Below, piece after piece: positions 44,442-53,427 of a stretch of 64,000 nucleotides of DNA. Every line of letters begins with the position of its first letter. Positions within the stretch are counted from its first letter, which is position 1. The DNA is from Actinomycetota bacterium (GTDB lineage Bacteria > Actinomycetota > AC-67). The stretch spans positions 1 through 64,000 of the forward strand of contig JBAZZY010000006.1 in NCBI GenBank assembly GCA_041658565.1, written 5' to 3'. The translations under genes were made by a program, and so were the position numbers. The notes under the pieces were generated by a model. That model was not told where the DNA came from, ran no database searches, and was given only the letters and a program-made list of their open reading frames with translations.

Positions 44442-45923
44442 CTAGATCCGGCGCGCGCGCCCGCTCCAAAACGGCTCCCTCAGCTCCCGCTTGCGGACTT
44501 TGCCGTTGGGGTCGCGCGGGAGCCGGTCAACCAGGTCAACTGTGCGTGGGCACTTGAAGTGCGCCAGGCGCGCTCGGCAGAACTCGATCAACTCGGCCGG
44601 GCCGGCCTCGGTCCCCGGGCTTGCTTCGATGATGGCGTGAACGGACTCGCCCCACTCCTCGTCGGGGATCCCGATCACCGCTACGTCGGCGACGCCGGGG
44701 TGCGCGTGCAGGACCGACTCGACCTCGGCCGGGTAAACGTTCGCGCCTCCGGTGATGATCACGTCTTGGCTTCGGTCGGTCAGGTACAGATAGCCGTCCG
44801 CGTCGAGCGTGCCGATGTCGCCGACGGTAAAGACGTCGCCGCGCCAGGCGCGCGCGGTCTTGTCGGGCGCTCCGGCGTATTCGAACCGTCGGCCGTCGGC
44901 CGGCGAGAAATACACGAGTCCGGTTTCACCCGGTGCGGCGTCCTTGCCGTCGTCGTTCAAGATGCGCACGGTCACACCCGGGAGCGCGCGCCCGACGCTT
45001 CCGGGGTGTGCGAGCCACTCGCCGGGCGAGATCAGCGCGGCACGCCCTTCGGTGGTTCCATAGAACTCCCACAGCGTGCCTTCGGGGAAGAACTCGAGCG
45101 CGCGCCGTTTCACTTCCTCGGGGCACGGCGCGCCGGCGTGAAGGACTCGTCGCAGTGACGACAGGTCGGCGTCTCGTCGCTCCAGACGCAGGATTCGCGC
45201 GAGGTGGATCGGCACCATGAAGGTCCACGTGACGCGCTCGCTCTCGATCAGCGCGAGTGTCTGCGCCGGGTCGAACCGTTCGGGCAAGACCACCGTCTGT
45301 CCGGCCTGCAGAGCTTGACAAGAGAATGACAGTGGAGCGGTGTGGTAAAGCGGCCCGCAGACCAGGTGGACGCCGCTCGGGTCGTCGACGCCGAACAGCG
45401 CGAGGTGGCGCGGGATCCCTTCGAGTTGTACGCGCGCGTCCAGAGGCGCGCGCACAACGGCCTTGGGCCGGCCGGTGGTTCCCGAGGTGTAGTGGCGAAG
45501 TGAGATCGGAGCAAGGTCACGCGCGCCCGGCGGCGGTTCCACCGACGCCGCAGCGACCAAAGCCCGGTACTCGTCCAGGGGCATAGAGGGTAGGTCCGTG
45601 AAAGCGAAGTCGCTCTCGACAACCAGGACGCGCGCGCGCGAGTCTTCGACCAAGTAGTGAACCTCGTCGCGCTGCGAACGCCAGGGCACTGGAACCACGT
45701 CGGCGCCGAGCAAAGCGGCGCCGGCCGCGATCTCGTAGAACTCGACGCTATTGCGCAGCGCGACGGCCACCGCGTCTTCGGCTACGACACCGCGCTCGCG
45801 AAGGACGTTCGCGGCGCGGCAGGCGCGCGCGCAGAGGTCGGCGAAAGACACCCGATCGTCACTGGTGACCAATGCGGTTCGTTTGGGTTCAAGCAGGGCG
45901 CGCGCGCGTAGTCCTAGATTCAT
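44442..45923 (-). CDS. AMP-dependent acyl-CoA synthetase/ligase
   Basis: ANL-superfamily enzyme of 493 residues that activates a carboxylic acid as acyl-AMP and then acyl-CoA. Motifs: P-loop YTSGTTGRPKAVV, the A5-type EFYGTTEGR, GDIGTLDADGYLYLTDRSQDVI hinge, and the C-terminal catalytic lysine in PRDPNGKVRKRE. The ATG at 45923 is 7 nt after TACCCT (possible leaderless start); an alternative ATG at 45959 has no ribosome site. The substrate acid is not evident; a fatty or aromatic acid is possible. It diverges from the liv-type transporter cluster. Confidence 0.9.
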   Translation of the reverse strand: MNLGLRARALLEPKRTALVTSDDRVSFADLCARACRAANVLRERGVVAEDAVAVALRNSVEFYEIAAGAALLGADVVPVPWRSQRDEVHYLVEDSRARVLVVESDFAFTDLPSMPLDEYRALVAAASVEPPPGARDLAPISLRHYTSGTTGRPKAVVRAPLDARVQLEGIPRHLALFGVDDPSGVHLVCGPLYHTAPLSFSCQALQAGQTVVLPERFDPAQTLALIESERVTWTFMVPIHLARILRLERRDADLSSLRRVLHAGAPCPEEVKRRALEFFPEGTLWEFYGTTEGRAALISPGEWLAHPGSVGRALPGVTVRILNDDGKDAAPGETGLVYFSPADGRRFEYAGAPDKTARAWRGDVFTVGDIGTLDADGYLYLTDRSQDVIITGGANVYPAEVESVLHAHPGVADVAVIGIPDEEWGESVHAIIEASPGTEAGPAELIEFCRARLAHFKCPRTVDLVDRLPRDPNGKVRKRELREPFWSGRARRI

Positions 45924-45930
45924 CGGAGGC

Positions 45931-45936
45931 AGGGTA
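45931..45936 (-). promoter_or_regulatory. -10 box of a probable leaderless start (acyl-CoA synthetase)
   Basis: TACCCT on the minus strand, with 7 nt to the ATG at 45923 and no ribosome-binding site between. Confidence 0.45.
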
Positions 45937-45999
45937 CGCACGGTTGGGCGGGAGTGCATTCGGGCGCGCGCGGGTGGGAGACCCGGCGAACTTTCGAAA

Positions 46000-46027
46000 G
46001 GGGGAAAAGGGGGAAAGGGGATAGGGG
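46000..46027 (+). other. G-quadruplex-type motif in a divergent promoter region
   Basis: Four G-runs on the plus strand: G5-AAAA-G5-AAA-G4-ATA-G4. This satisfies the usual G-quadruplex rule with very short loops. It lies about 60 bp before the ATG at 46091 on the non-template strand, and about 75 bp upstream of the divergent synthetase start. Confidence 0.8.
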
Positions 46028-46090
46028 ATTTTGAGTTCCCGTGCTAAGTTTGAGTGGTTCATCCAAGCTGTCCTGCGTGTGAGGGAGCCC

Positions 46091-47320
46091 ATGACGCAGC
46101 GTCGGATCTTGTTGGTGTCGCGAGCGGCAGTCGCAGGGGCTGCCGTGTTCTCTCTGGTCGCGTTCCCGGGCGGCGCCGGAGCGGAAGGCGCCGATCCTGC
46201 CCCGAAGGCGGCGGCGATCTCCAAGCAGGCCTGGTACACGGCCAAGACCAGCAATGCTTTCCCGGCTGTCATCTTCCACGAATTCCCACCCGGGCTCATG
46301 TGCCTCGTCGGACCCGAGGCGTGCAATGACCAGGCGAACGCGGTTACTCAGCCGGTAGAGGATGCGATGGTCGGCATATCGATTCCGGGTGGGCCCGTGC
46401 AGCCGGTGGCTCCGGCAACGATCCCGGTCGGGCTGCTGGGCGGCAAGCTCCGCTACGCGACGGTGATGAAGATCGACACAGAGCCCCTGCCGGAGAACTT
46501 CGCGATCGACCGGTTTGATCTGGTGCTGCACGAGGACGGGGCTGCCTACGCGATGGAGTCCCCGGCATTCCGTTCTTTGGTGCGTACGTTGATCGGTCAG
46601 TACGTGGACGAGCCGTCCTACGAGCCTTTCCAGGCTTTCTTTGAGAGCATTGTTGCCCAAAAGACGGCGCTGGCGTCGGTGGAACCGACCGGCGTTGAGG
46701 CGTGCGCGGTCACTGGGTCCTGGACTGAGGGTGACAACCAGGATGCCGCAGGGCTGCCCGAACGCGAATGCGCGTTCGGCTCCAACGGGGTCAAAGCCGC
46801 CGACGGATCTTGGACCTTCGACCTAAGTGTGATGGCGCGCGCGTGGGCCGACGGCACGATCCCCAACCAAGGCGTGTACCTGGGTCCCATCACTGCGCAG
46901 AACCTCGAGTACGGGGACCCGGACTACTCGACGAACTTCCTGCTCTCGTTCGGCAGCAAGGACGCGGCCGAAGCAACGCACCCGGCCCTGCGAGTGTCTT
47001 ACGTGGAACTTCCCGCGGAGATCGAGCCGGACCCGACGCCTTCGTTCGAGCCGGTTCCCATTGGTGATCCGGTTCCCTCGTACGATTTCCCGACGACTTC
47101 GGTCCCCACCACCGTGTCTCCTCCCGTGAGGGGGGGTCCGATCGCGCTGGGGCCGACGCTCCCGGTCGGCAAGCCCTTCATCCCTGCACGCATGTGGCTG
47201 GCCTTCCCCCTCGGGCTGGTGGCTGCGGCACTGTTCTCGCGCGGACTCGGTTCTGAAGCCGAGCCGGCTTTCGCGCGTGCCGGTGGCGCGCTCACCCGCC
47301 TGACGGGCGGGGATTCGTGA
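46091..47320 (+). CDS. Secreted DNRLRE-like protein with a C-terminal membrane helix
   Basis: Exported protein of 409 residues. Signal peptide about 1-33 (MTQRRILLVSRAAVAGAAV ... GGAGA). The body contains strands such as NFAIDRFDLVLHEDG and WTFDLSVMARAWADGTIPNQ followed by GVYLGP, a pattern like the DNRLRE beta-sandwich domains of actinobacterial wall proteins. A Pro/Thr/Ser-rich linker (about 310-360) leads to a membrane helix (about 375-393) and a short basic tail, so it is anchored at the cell surface. GAGGGA precedes the ATG. Its stop overlaps livH, so it is coupled to the transporter and could hold or present the substrate; that role is inference. Confidence 0.82.
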   Translation: MTQRRILLVSRAAVAGAAVFSLVAFPGGAGAEGADPAPKAAAISKQAWYTAKTSNAFPAVIFHEFPPGLMCLVGPEACNDQANAVTQPVEDAMVGISIPGGPVQPVAPATIPVGLLGGKLRYATVMKIDTEPLPENFAIDRFDLVLHEDGAAYAMESPAFRSLVRTLIGQYVDEPSYEPFQAFFESIVAQKTALASVEPTGVEACAVTGSWTEGDNQDAAGLPERECAFGSNGVKAADGSWTFDLSVMARAWADGTIPNQGVYLGPITAQNLEYGDPDYSTNFLLSFGSKDAAEATHPALRVSYVELPAEIEPDPTPSFEPVPIGDPVPSYDFPTTSVPTTVSPPVRGGPIALGPTLPVGKPFIPARMWLAFPLGLVAAALFSRGLGSEAEPAFARAGGALTRLTGGDS

Positions 47321-48261
47321 AGGCAGTACTCGACGTACTAGTCATCGGGCTCCAGAACGGAGCCATCTATTCTCTCGTGGCGCTCGGGCTCGTGCTCGTC
47401 TACAAGGCCACGCGGGTGCTGAATTTCGCGCACGGCGAGGTGGGTACGACCGCCGCGTTCGTTGCGTGGGTGCTCATCGTCGGCGGCGACACAGAGCGCG
47501 GTGCGCTCACGCCGGGCGCTCTGTGGTGGGCCGCGATCCCGGCAGTGGTCGTTGGAGTGTTGCTGTCGATGGGAGTCAGCACGTTGATCGGCCGTCTTCG
47601 CGGAAGCTCGGCGGTAACATCGCTGGTTGCGACGGTGGCGATTGCGTTGCTGCTCGTGGCAACGCAGCTCGGGTTCTTTCGCGCACAGGCTCGTCGATTC
47701 CCGCGGTTCGTCGAAGGCTCGCCGTGTTTGCGCGGAGCAGCCGACGGAACGTGCGCGCGCGAACTTACGATCGGCAGCATTGTGGTTTCTTGGCACACGT
47801 TGATCATTCTGGCCGTGCTCGGAGTGACGTCGTTGCTGCTTGCCGCCTTCTTCCGTACGCGATGGGGAACGGCGCTGCTGGCGATGGCGCAGGATCCTTA
47901 CGCCGCCGAATTGCAGGGGATCTCGGTGCGGCGCATGACGATGCTGGCGTGGGGAATGGCCGGTGCGCTTGCGGCTATCGCCGGGATCCTCGGTGCAGGC
48001 GTGTTCAATCAGTTGACCCCGGGGTTGATGCTGGGGACGTTCCTAATTCCCGGCTTCACCGCGGCAGTGCTCGGCGGCATCACGTCGATGGCCGGTGCTG
48101 CAGTCGGCGGCATCGTCCTTGGGATCACCGTTGCAGCGGCGAACCAAATCGTGCAGAGCCTTAGGTGGAACTTGCCCGGTCCTCCGCACGTCGCGGTCTT
48201 GTTGGTGTTGATGGCTGTGTTGCTGGTGCGTCCACGCGGCCTGTTGGGGAAGGAAGCGTAG
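47317..48261 (+). CDS. livH: Branched-chain amino acid-type ABC permease LivH
   Basis: Inner-membrane permease of 314 residues with about eight hydrophobic segments. Begins VLVIGLQNGAIYSLVALGLVLVYKA and contains NFAHGEVG, both typical of LivH, and a cytoplasmic loop with LAMAQDPYAAELQGISVRR that contacts the ATPase. The GTG start overlaps the previous stop. Specificity may be for branched-chain amino acids, amides or other organic acids. Confidence 0.92.
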   Translation: MKAVLDVLVIGLQNGAIYSLVALGLVLVYKATRVLNFAHGEVGTTAAFVAWVLIVGGDTERGALTPGALWWAAIPAVVVGVLLSMGVSTLIGRLRGSSAVTSLVATVAIALLLVATQLGFFRAQARRFPRFVEGSPCLRGAADGTCARELTIGSIVVSWHTLIILAVLGVTSLLLAAFFRTRWGTALLAMAQDPYAAELQGISVRRMTMLAWGMAGALAAIAGILGAGVFNQLTPGLMLGTFLIPGFTAAVLGGITSMAGAAVGGIVLGITVAAANQIVQSLRWNLPGPPHVAVLLVLMAVLLVRPRGLLGKEA

Positions 48262-49325
48262 TGCGGGTTCCGCAGATCCGTGGCGCGCGCGCGGGAGTCC
48301 TCGTCGTTGCGGGGGCGGCCGCACTGGCGCCGCTGCTGGTTCCAGAGGTGTTCTTGAACGTCGCTTCTCGCGCGATCTTGTTTGGGATTGTGGGCTTGTC
48401 GATCAACGTCTTGATCGGATACACCGGACAGGTTTCGCTCGGCCACGCGGCGTTCGTCGGCATCGGCGCGTTCGGTGCAGGGTTCGCGCAGACCGAGATG
48501 GTGTTGCCGTTTCCCGTCGCGCTGGTGTTCGCAGGGCTGACCGGCGGCGTCGCCGCGGTTGTGCTCGGTGGTGTGGCGCTGCGCGTGCGCGGCTTGTACC
48601 TGGCGCTGGTAACGCTCGCATACGGGATCTTCGCTCAGGAAGTGATTTTCAACATCCGGTCGCTGACGGGAGGCGGAGCCGGCATGCCGGCTCCGCGGCC
48701 GAGTTTCGCTACGGGAAATCTGGCCTACGCATACATGTGTCTTGGGTTGCTGGGTGTGGCGATCGCGTTCGACCGGCGCTTGACGAGTTCGCGTGCCGGA
48801 CGTGCGATCCAGGCGCTGCGCGACGACGAGCGAGTCGCGGCGTCGTGGGGCGTCAATGTGACTGCATACAAGTTGCTCGGCTTCGTCATCTCAGGCGCGA
48901 TGGCGGGGATTGCGGGTGGGCTGCTTGCGTCGGTCGAGCAGATCGTGGCGCCGTTGGACTTCGCATTCACGTTGTCCCTCACGTTCCTGCTGATGGCGGT
49001 TATCGGTGGCGTCGGTAGTCGCGCCGGCGCGGTGGTCGCGGGAGTCTTCGTCGCATCTTTGCCGACACTGCTCGATGCCGCGCACCGCAACATTCCGTTC
49101 CCTCCGTTCAGCGTGCTGAACGCTTCGTTCTCTCCGCTGGTTGTCGCGCTGCTTGTGTTGATCGGCTTCCTGTTCTTCCCCGGCGGTTTTGCTGAGGTCG
49201 GCAGGACGATTGCCGGAGCCGTGCGCGCCCGGGCCGCGCGGTCGCGCGCGGCGGCTGCCGTAGCCGTCGCCTCCGATCCGCTCATCGATGTCTCCGTGGG
49301 GGAGGGCGCTCATGCCGGTGCTTGA
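48261..49325 (+). CDS. livM: Branched-chain amino acid-type ABC permease LivM
   Basis: Second permease, 354 residues, with LivM landmarks: INVLIGYTGQVSLGHAAFVG, a long central loop, and ALRDDERVAASWGVNVTAYK. About nine hydrophobic segments. The GTG at 48261 shares a base with the livH stop (TAGTG). Its last 14 bp overlap livG. The Ala-rich tail is cytoplasmic. Confidence 0.92.
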   Translation: MRVPQIRGARAGVLVVAGAAALAPLLVPEVFLNVASRAILFGIVGLSINVLIGYTGQVSLGHAAFVGIGAFGAGFAQTEMVLPFPVALVFAGLTGGVAAVVLGGVALRVRGLYLALVTLAYGIFAQEVIFNIRSLTGGGAGMPAPRPSFATGNLAYAYMCLGLLGVAIAFDRRLTSSRAGRAIQALRDDERVAASWGVNVTAYKLLGFVISGAMAGIAGGLLASVEQIVAPLDFAFTLSLTFLLMAVIGGVGSRAGAVVAGVFVASLPTLLDAAHRNIPFPPFSVLNASFSPLVVALLVLIGFLFFPGGFAEVGRTIAGAVRARAARSRAAAAVAVASDPLIDVSVGEGAHAGA

Positions 49326-50088
49326 GGCGCGCGACATCGCGATACGGTTCGGCGGAGTGCAGGCTCTGGACGGTATCGACTTCTCGGTGGATGAGTGGGA
49401 GATCGTCGGAATCCTTGGACCCAACGGCGCCGGCAAGACGACGTTTTTCAACTGCGTCTCAGGGTTTTCGCGGCCCGACCGCGGAAGTATCCACTTCCGC
49501 GGGCAGGACATCACAGCGATGCGACCGGACGAGCGCGTCGCGCTTGGGATCGGCCGGACGTTCCAGCAAGTCGGCCTGGTGCGGTCGTTCACCGTTGCGG
49601 AGAACCTGTTGGCCGCGCAGCATCTCACTGCCGCTTACACGAACCTCTCCGGGTTTGTCGGCGCGCCGCGCGCGCGCGCGCGGGAGCGTGTGATGCGAGA
49701 TCGGGCGATGACTGTGCTCGAATTCATGGGACTGGCCGATCTCGCCGGTGAGACCTTGTCGGGGTTGTCTTACGGAACGCTCAAGATGGTGGAGGTTGCT
49801 GCGGCGATCGCGGTGGACCCCCAGGTTTTGATGCTCGACGAGCCGCTCGCGGGTCTCGCGCCTGAGGAGGCGACGGAGTTCGGCGATCGGTTGCTGGTGA
49901 TGCGGCGGGAGTTGGGCCTCGCGGTCGTGATCGTGGATCACCACGTGCCCCAAGTGCTGCGAGTCGCCGACTACGTCTACGTGTTGAATTTCGGGAGTTT
50001 GCTCGCGCAGGGCAGTCCCGAGGAGATCCGCGTGAATCCGGCCGTCGCCGAGGCCTACATGGGCAAGGAGGCGACCAGCGTTGCCTAG
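49312..50088 (+). CDS. livG: ABC transporter ATPase LivG
   Basis: ATP-binding subunit of 258 residues. Walker A GPNGAGKTT, signature region LSGLSYGTLKMVEVAAAIA (LivG-type LSYG), Walker B VLMLDEPLAGL, and the switch His in VIVDHHVPQVL. The ATG at 49312 has GGGGGAGGG upstream and lies within the end of livM. The stop overlaps livF by 8 bp. Confidence 0.93.
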   Translation: MPVLEARDIAIRFGGVQALDGIDFSVDEWEIVGILGPNGAGKTTFFNCVSGFSRPDRGSIHFRGQDITAMRPDERVALGIGRTFQQVGLVRSFTVAENLLAAQHLTAAYTNLSGFVGAPRARARERVMRDRAMTVLEFMGLADLAGETLSGLSYGTLKMVEVAAAIAVDPQVLMLDEPLAGLAPEEATEFGDRLLVMRRELGLAVVIVDHHVPQVLRVADYVYVLNFGSLLAQGSPEEIRVNPAVAEAYMGKEATSVA

Positions 50089-50839
50089 GGCCGCCGCGGC
50101 GCGCGCGCCGGAGATCATCGCAGACGACCGTCCCGTGCTGCTGCGCGTCACCGATCTTCGGGCCGGGTACGGGATTCGGCCGGTGCTGCACGGTATCTCT
50201 TTCGAAGTGCGCGCCGGTGAGACCGTGGTCTTGCTGGGTCTGAACGGTGCCGGCAAGACGACGACCGCTAAGGCGCTGTGCGGCGCCGTGCGCCCGTGGT
50301 CGGGCAGCGTCGAGTTCGACGGGAAGGCCGCCGAGCATTGGAGCGTGCAGCAAGCCGTGGCGGCCGGAGTCGTGATGTCGCCGGAAGGCCGGCACGTATT
50401 TCCCGATCTCACGGTCGAGAAGAACCTCGAGGTCGGCGCCTGGTCGCAACGCCGGGATTCCTCGTGGCTCGGGCAACAACTTGAGCGCGTTTTCGAGTAC
50501 TTCCCACGCCTGCAGGAACGCCGCGGACAGAATGCGGGAAGCCTGTCGGGAGGCGAGCAACAGATGCTTGCGATCGCGCGCGCGCTGATGGCCCGGCCCC
50601 GCATGCTGATCATCGATGAGGCGTCCTTGGGTTTGGCTCCGGTCCTCGTCGAGACGGTCTTCGAGATCGTGCGCCGCATCAACGCCGACGGAGTGACGGT
50701 GTTTCTGGTCGAGCAGCACGTCGGCGCGCTGCAGGTTGCCGACCTTGCGCTCGTGATGGAGCAAGGCACGATTGCGGCGGAATTCCGTGGGGACGAGTTG
50801 AAGGACTCTTCGCGCGTGCGGAAGGTGTTCTTGGGATGA
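50081..50839 (+). CDS. livF: ABC transporter ATPase LivF
   Basis: Second ATP-binding subunit, 252 residues. Walker A GLNGAGKTTT, signature LSGGEQQMLAIARAL, Walker B MLIIDEASLGLAP, switch His in FLVEQHVGAL. TTG start with AAGGAG about 10 nt upstream. Together with livH-livM-livG it forms a complete HAAT-family transporter; the binding protein is the lipoprotein at 51387, beyond a small opposing gene. Confidence 0.93.
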   Translation: MPRAAAARAPEIIADDRPVLLRVTDLRAGYGIRPVLHGISFEVRAGETVVLLGLNGAGKTTTAKALCGAVRPWSGSVEFDGKAAEHWSVQQAVAAGVVMSPEGRHVFPDLTVEKNLEVGAWSQRRDSSWLGQQLERVFEYFPRLQERRGQNAGSLSGGEQQMLAIARALMARPRMLIIDEASLGLAPVLVETVFEIVRRINADGVTVFLVEQHVGALQVADLALVMEQGTIAAEFRGDELKDSSRVRKVFLG

Positions 50840-50853
50840 GGCGGCGAGCGGGT

Positions 50854-51306
50854 CTAGTTCAGAGTTGCCGTCGGACGGCATACCCGGCAAGGCGTCAGTC
50901 CTGTTTCCGACACATCGCCCAGAGACAACTCGGGAAGTTCCCCGCGACCCTCCAGCAAGCGGCACGTCGGCAAATGGTAGACGGAGGTTCCGGCGACGAT
51001 CTGCGGACCTCGGTGCAGCATGGGGCTATCCGCGGGTGTTGTGGACCGGCGCTCGAGCGTTTCGATCAGCCGATCCATGTGGGCCGACAGATCGCGGCGC
51101 CGGCGACGGGACTCTTGAACCAGCAGCAGCGTGAATCCGGCGCCCATCAAGCCGATTCCTCCGAGTCCGCCGGAGATCAAGTAAGGGACTTGTCCCTGTA
51201 CGTAGTCGATGCGCGCGGCGCCGTACCACCCCAGAGCGAGAACTCCGAACCCGGACAGGATCAGCCCCATCGCGATGTTTCTGGTTTCCATCGGTCCGTT
51301 GCGCAT
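50854..51306 (-). CDS. Small membrane protein with a C-terminal HxxxC-CxxC motif
   Basis: Unrecognised 150-residue protein. Two membrane helices (about 10-30 and 42-62), then a basic coiled segment (ESRRRRRDLSAHMDRLIETL), and a C-terminal part with VYHLPTCRLLEGR and GLTPCRVCRP. The H-x3-C ... C-x2-C set resembles small metal-binding motifs of the Ada type. The ATG at 51306 lies 7 nt after a perfect TACAAT, a probable leaderless start. The gene interrupts the liv cluster on the opposite strand, so it could be a regulator or a metal-dependent partner. Confidence 0.8.
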   Translation of the reverse strand: MRNGPMETRNIAMGLILSGFGVLALGWYGAARIDYVQGQVPYLISGGLGGIGLMGAGFTLLLVQESRRRRRDLSAHMDRLIETLERRSTTPADSPMLHRGPQIVAGTSVYHLPTCRLLEGRGELPELSLGDVSETGLTPCRVCRPTATLN

Positions 51307-51313
51307 GACAACT

Positions 51314-51319
51314 ATTGTA
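51314..51319 (-). promoter_or_regulatory. -10 box of a probable leaderless start (small membrane protein)
   Basis: TACAAT on the minus strand, 7 nt before the ATG at 51306, with no ribosome-binding site. One of the clearest examples in the window. Confidence 0.55.
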
Positions 51320-51386
51320 CGGACTTCCACGGCATTTCGGTAGGTTTGGCGCGAATTTCGCGCGCGACGATGAAAGGTCGGTTCCA

Positions 51387-52766
51387 ATGAGGCGATCTCC
51401 TGCCGGTACCGCGGTGCTTCTGGCCCTTGCTTTGGGGCTCGTGGGGTGCGGCCAGCTTCCCAACGCGCACGTCGAGAGCCGGAATCAGATCGGTGCTCCG
51501 CGCGATGGTTACTCCGAGGACGTGTATCCGTCCGACCAGCCCATCGACCAGCCGTCCTACAATCCTGGGGATCCGGTGCCGACGACGACCGGCGTGCCCA
51601 CCGGAGGTCCGACTGCGACCGCTGCGCCGGGACGCTACGTCGTTCGCGGCCACGACCGGACCGGCGTTACCGCGACCACTATCCGCTTCGGCGCGCACGC
51701 GCCGGTGACCGGCGCCGCGCCGCTGCCGAGTCGCAGCTTCGAGAAGGCGGCCGACTTGTATTGGCGATGGATCACCGAGGTGAAGCACCAGAAGATCCTC
51801 GGGCGCTCCAAGATCGAGTTGTCGTTCGCGGATGACCGGTACCAGCCGAGTTCTGCGACGCAGGTGTGTCGCGAGTTGGGGCAGAAAGTCTTTGCGATGT
51901 CGGGCGCCGGCGGGACCGACCAGATCCAGGCGTGTGGCCGTTACGCCGATGCCGCACACATCCCGTACACGTCCGTCGGCGTCACCGAGCGGGGGCTGAC
52001 CGGGCTGAAGTGGTACTTCGCGTTCTCCATGTCCTACCGCACCCAGAGCGAGTTGTTGGCCAAGTACGTCAAGCGGAACTTCGGCAACAAGAAGGTGGCG
52101 GCCGTTCTCACGGACACTCCGAACTTCGACGATGCGGTGCAGGGATGGGAAAAGGGCGTCAAGGCTCAGAATCTGAACTACTTCCGAACGTTCCGTCATC
52201 CCAAGGGTGACACCTCTTGGTACAACACCGTTGCGCGCGATCTGCAGAATGCCGGCGTTCAGGTGCTGTACATCAACACATCTCCCGTGGACTACATTCG
52301 CTTTGCGCAGCAGGCGAACCAGCAAGGGTTCCGCCCGCAGTACGTCGGTGTCGGAATCACGATGGCTCTGAACCCGGTTCTGGAGTCGGGGTGTCCCGAC
52401 GTGGACGGGGGCATCTTCTTCTCCCCGTTCCCCGGACTGGACTGGGCGCGCAAGAACCAGAAGGACTTCTTCCAGGCGGCTGCACATTTCGGTGCCCCGC
52501 AGGACGACCTCGCGTTTGCGATCTGGGGTCAGGCGAAGGGAACCCACGAATCTTTCAGGCGATACGAAGCCGCGTACGGAACCGACCTGACGCGCGAGGA
52601 CTTCCGTGACTTCCTGGAAACGCAGACCGGGATTCACGGCGGGGTGTTCCCCGACCAGAACTACAGTCCCACCGACCACTTCGGCGCGCGCCAGGTGCAC
52701 GTGCTGAAGGCCAGCTGTGCCAAGCAAGAGCACGTTACGCTTGAAGCGTTCGTAACCGACTTCTAG
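51387..52766 (+). CDS. ABC transporter substrate-binding lipoprotein
   Basis: Periplasmic-binding-protein-like lipoprotein of 459 residues. Lipobox LVGC with Cys21 after a hydrophobic start, then a Pro/Thr linker (about 25-90), then a type I binding fold (about 100-455) like the LivJ/AmiC group: TIRFGAHAPVTGAAPL, SGAGGTDQIQACG, IPYTSVGVTERGL, and the hinge strands KKVAAVLTDTPNFDD. The ATG is preceded by AAAGG. It is the expected partner of livHMGF. The ligand is not clear; it lacks the shortest LivJ motifs, so ligands other than amino acids are possible. Confidence 0.9.
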   Translation: MRRSPAGTAVLLALALGLVGCGQLPNAHVESRNQIGAPRDGYSEDVYPSDQPIDQPSYNPGDPVPTTTGVPTGGPTATAAPGRYVVRGHDRTGVTATTIRFGAHAPVTGAAPLPSRSFEKAADLYWRWITEVKHQKILGRSKIELSFADDRYQPSSATQVCRELGQKVFAMSGAGGTDQIQACGRYADAAHIPYTSVGVTERGLTGLKWYFAFSMSYRTQSELLAKYVKRNFGNKKVAAVLTDTPNFDDAVQGWEKGVKAQNLNYFRTFRHPKGDTSWYNTVARDLQNAGVQVLYINTSPVDYIRFAQQANQQGFRPQYVGVGITMALNPVLESGCPDVDGGIFFSPFPGLDWARKNQKDFFQAAAHFGAPQDDLAFAIWGQAKGTHESFRRYEAAYGTDLTREDFRDFLETQTGIHGGVFPDQNYSPTDHFGARQVHVLKASCAKQEHVTLEAFVTDF

Positions 52767-52794
52767 GTTTCGGCGGCTTCAGGGGGGAGGTGCG

Positions 52795-53427
52795 ATGCCG
52801 GTCTTCGACATCTCGCTCGGCATCGAGCCCGGGATGATGGTGTGGCCGGGGGATCCGCTCGTTGTGGTGGAGGAGACTTCGCGCATGGCGCGCGGCGACC
52901 TTGCCAACGTTTCGACGCTGCGACTGGGCACGCACACGGGCACCCACGTCGATCCCCCCTGTCATTTCATCGATGGAGCCGTGACGGTGGACGAGATCCC
53001 GCCCGACGTTCTTGTGGGCCCGGCCGTCGTGCTGGACCTTCGCGCGGTTGCCGGAGAGATCACGCCGCAGGATCTGTGCGCCTTGCCCGACGGGGCCGAG
53101 CGCGTGTTGTTCCGTACGTGCAACTCTGATCTGTGGGCACGTGGCGCGCGCGCGTTCCCCGAGGACTACGTATCGCTGGGGCTGGAGGGCGCGCGGTGGT
53201 TGGCGGCGCGCGGTGTGCGTTTGGTCGGCACCGACTTCCTGTCGATCGAGCAGCGCGGAGCGCCGGGGCACCCCGTGCACGTCGCGTTGTTGGAAGCCGG
53301 CGTGGTGATCGTCGAGGGGCTCGACCTTCACGCCGTGGATCCGGGCGATTACACATTCATGTGTTTGCCTTTGAAGGTCTCGGGTGGGGACGGCGCACCG
53401 GCGCGCGCCCTGCTGTCGCGCGCCTGA
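52795..53427 (+). CDS. Cyclase-family metal-dependent hydrolase
   Basis: Protein of 210 residues in the family of kynurenine formamidase and polyketide cyclase-like hydrolases. The zinc-binding HTGTHVDPPCHF (about 47-58) and the start FDISLGIEPGMMVWPGDP are diagnostic. GGGGGGAGG precedes the ATG. It follows the binding protein by 28 bp and abuts the opposing MFS gene with no gap. A role in processing the imported compound is possible; the substrate is unknown. Confidence 0.9.
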   Translation: MPVFDISLGIEPGMMVWPGDPLVVVEETSRMARGDLANVSTLRLGTHTGTHVDPPCHFIDGAVTVDEIPPDVLVGPAVVLDLRAVAGEITPQDLCALPDGAERVLFRTCNSDLWARGARAFPEDYVSLGLEGARWLAARGVRLVGTDFLSIEQRGAPGHPVHVALLEAGVVIVEGLDLHAVDPGDYTFMCLPLKVSGGDGAPARALLSRA

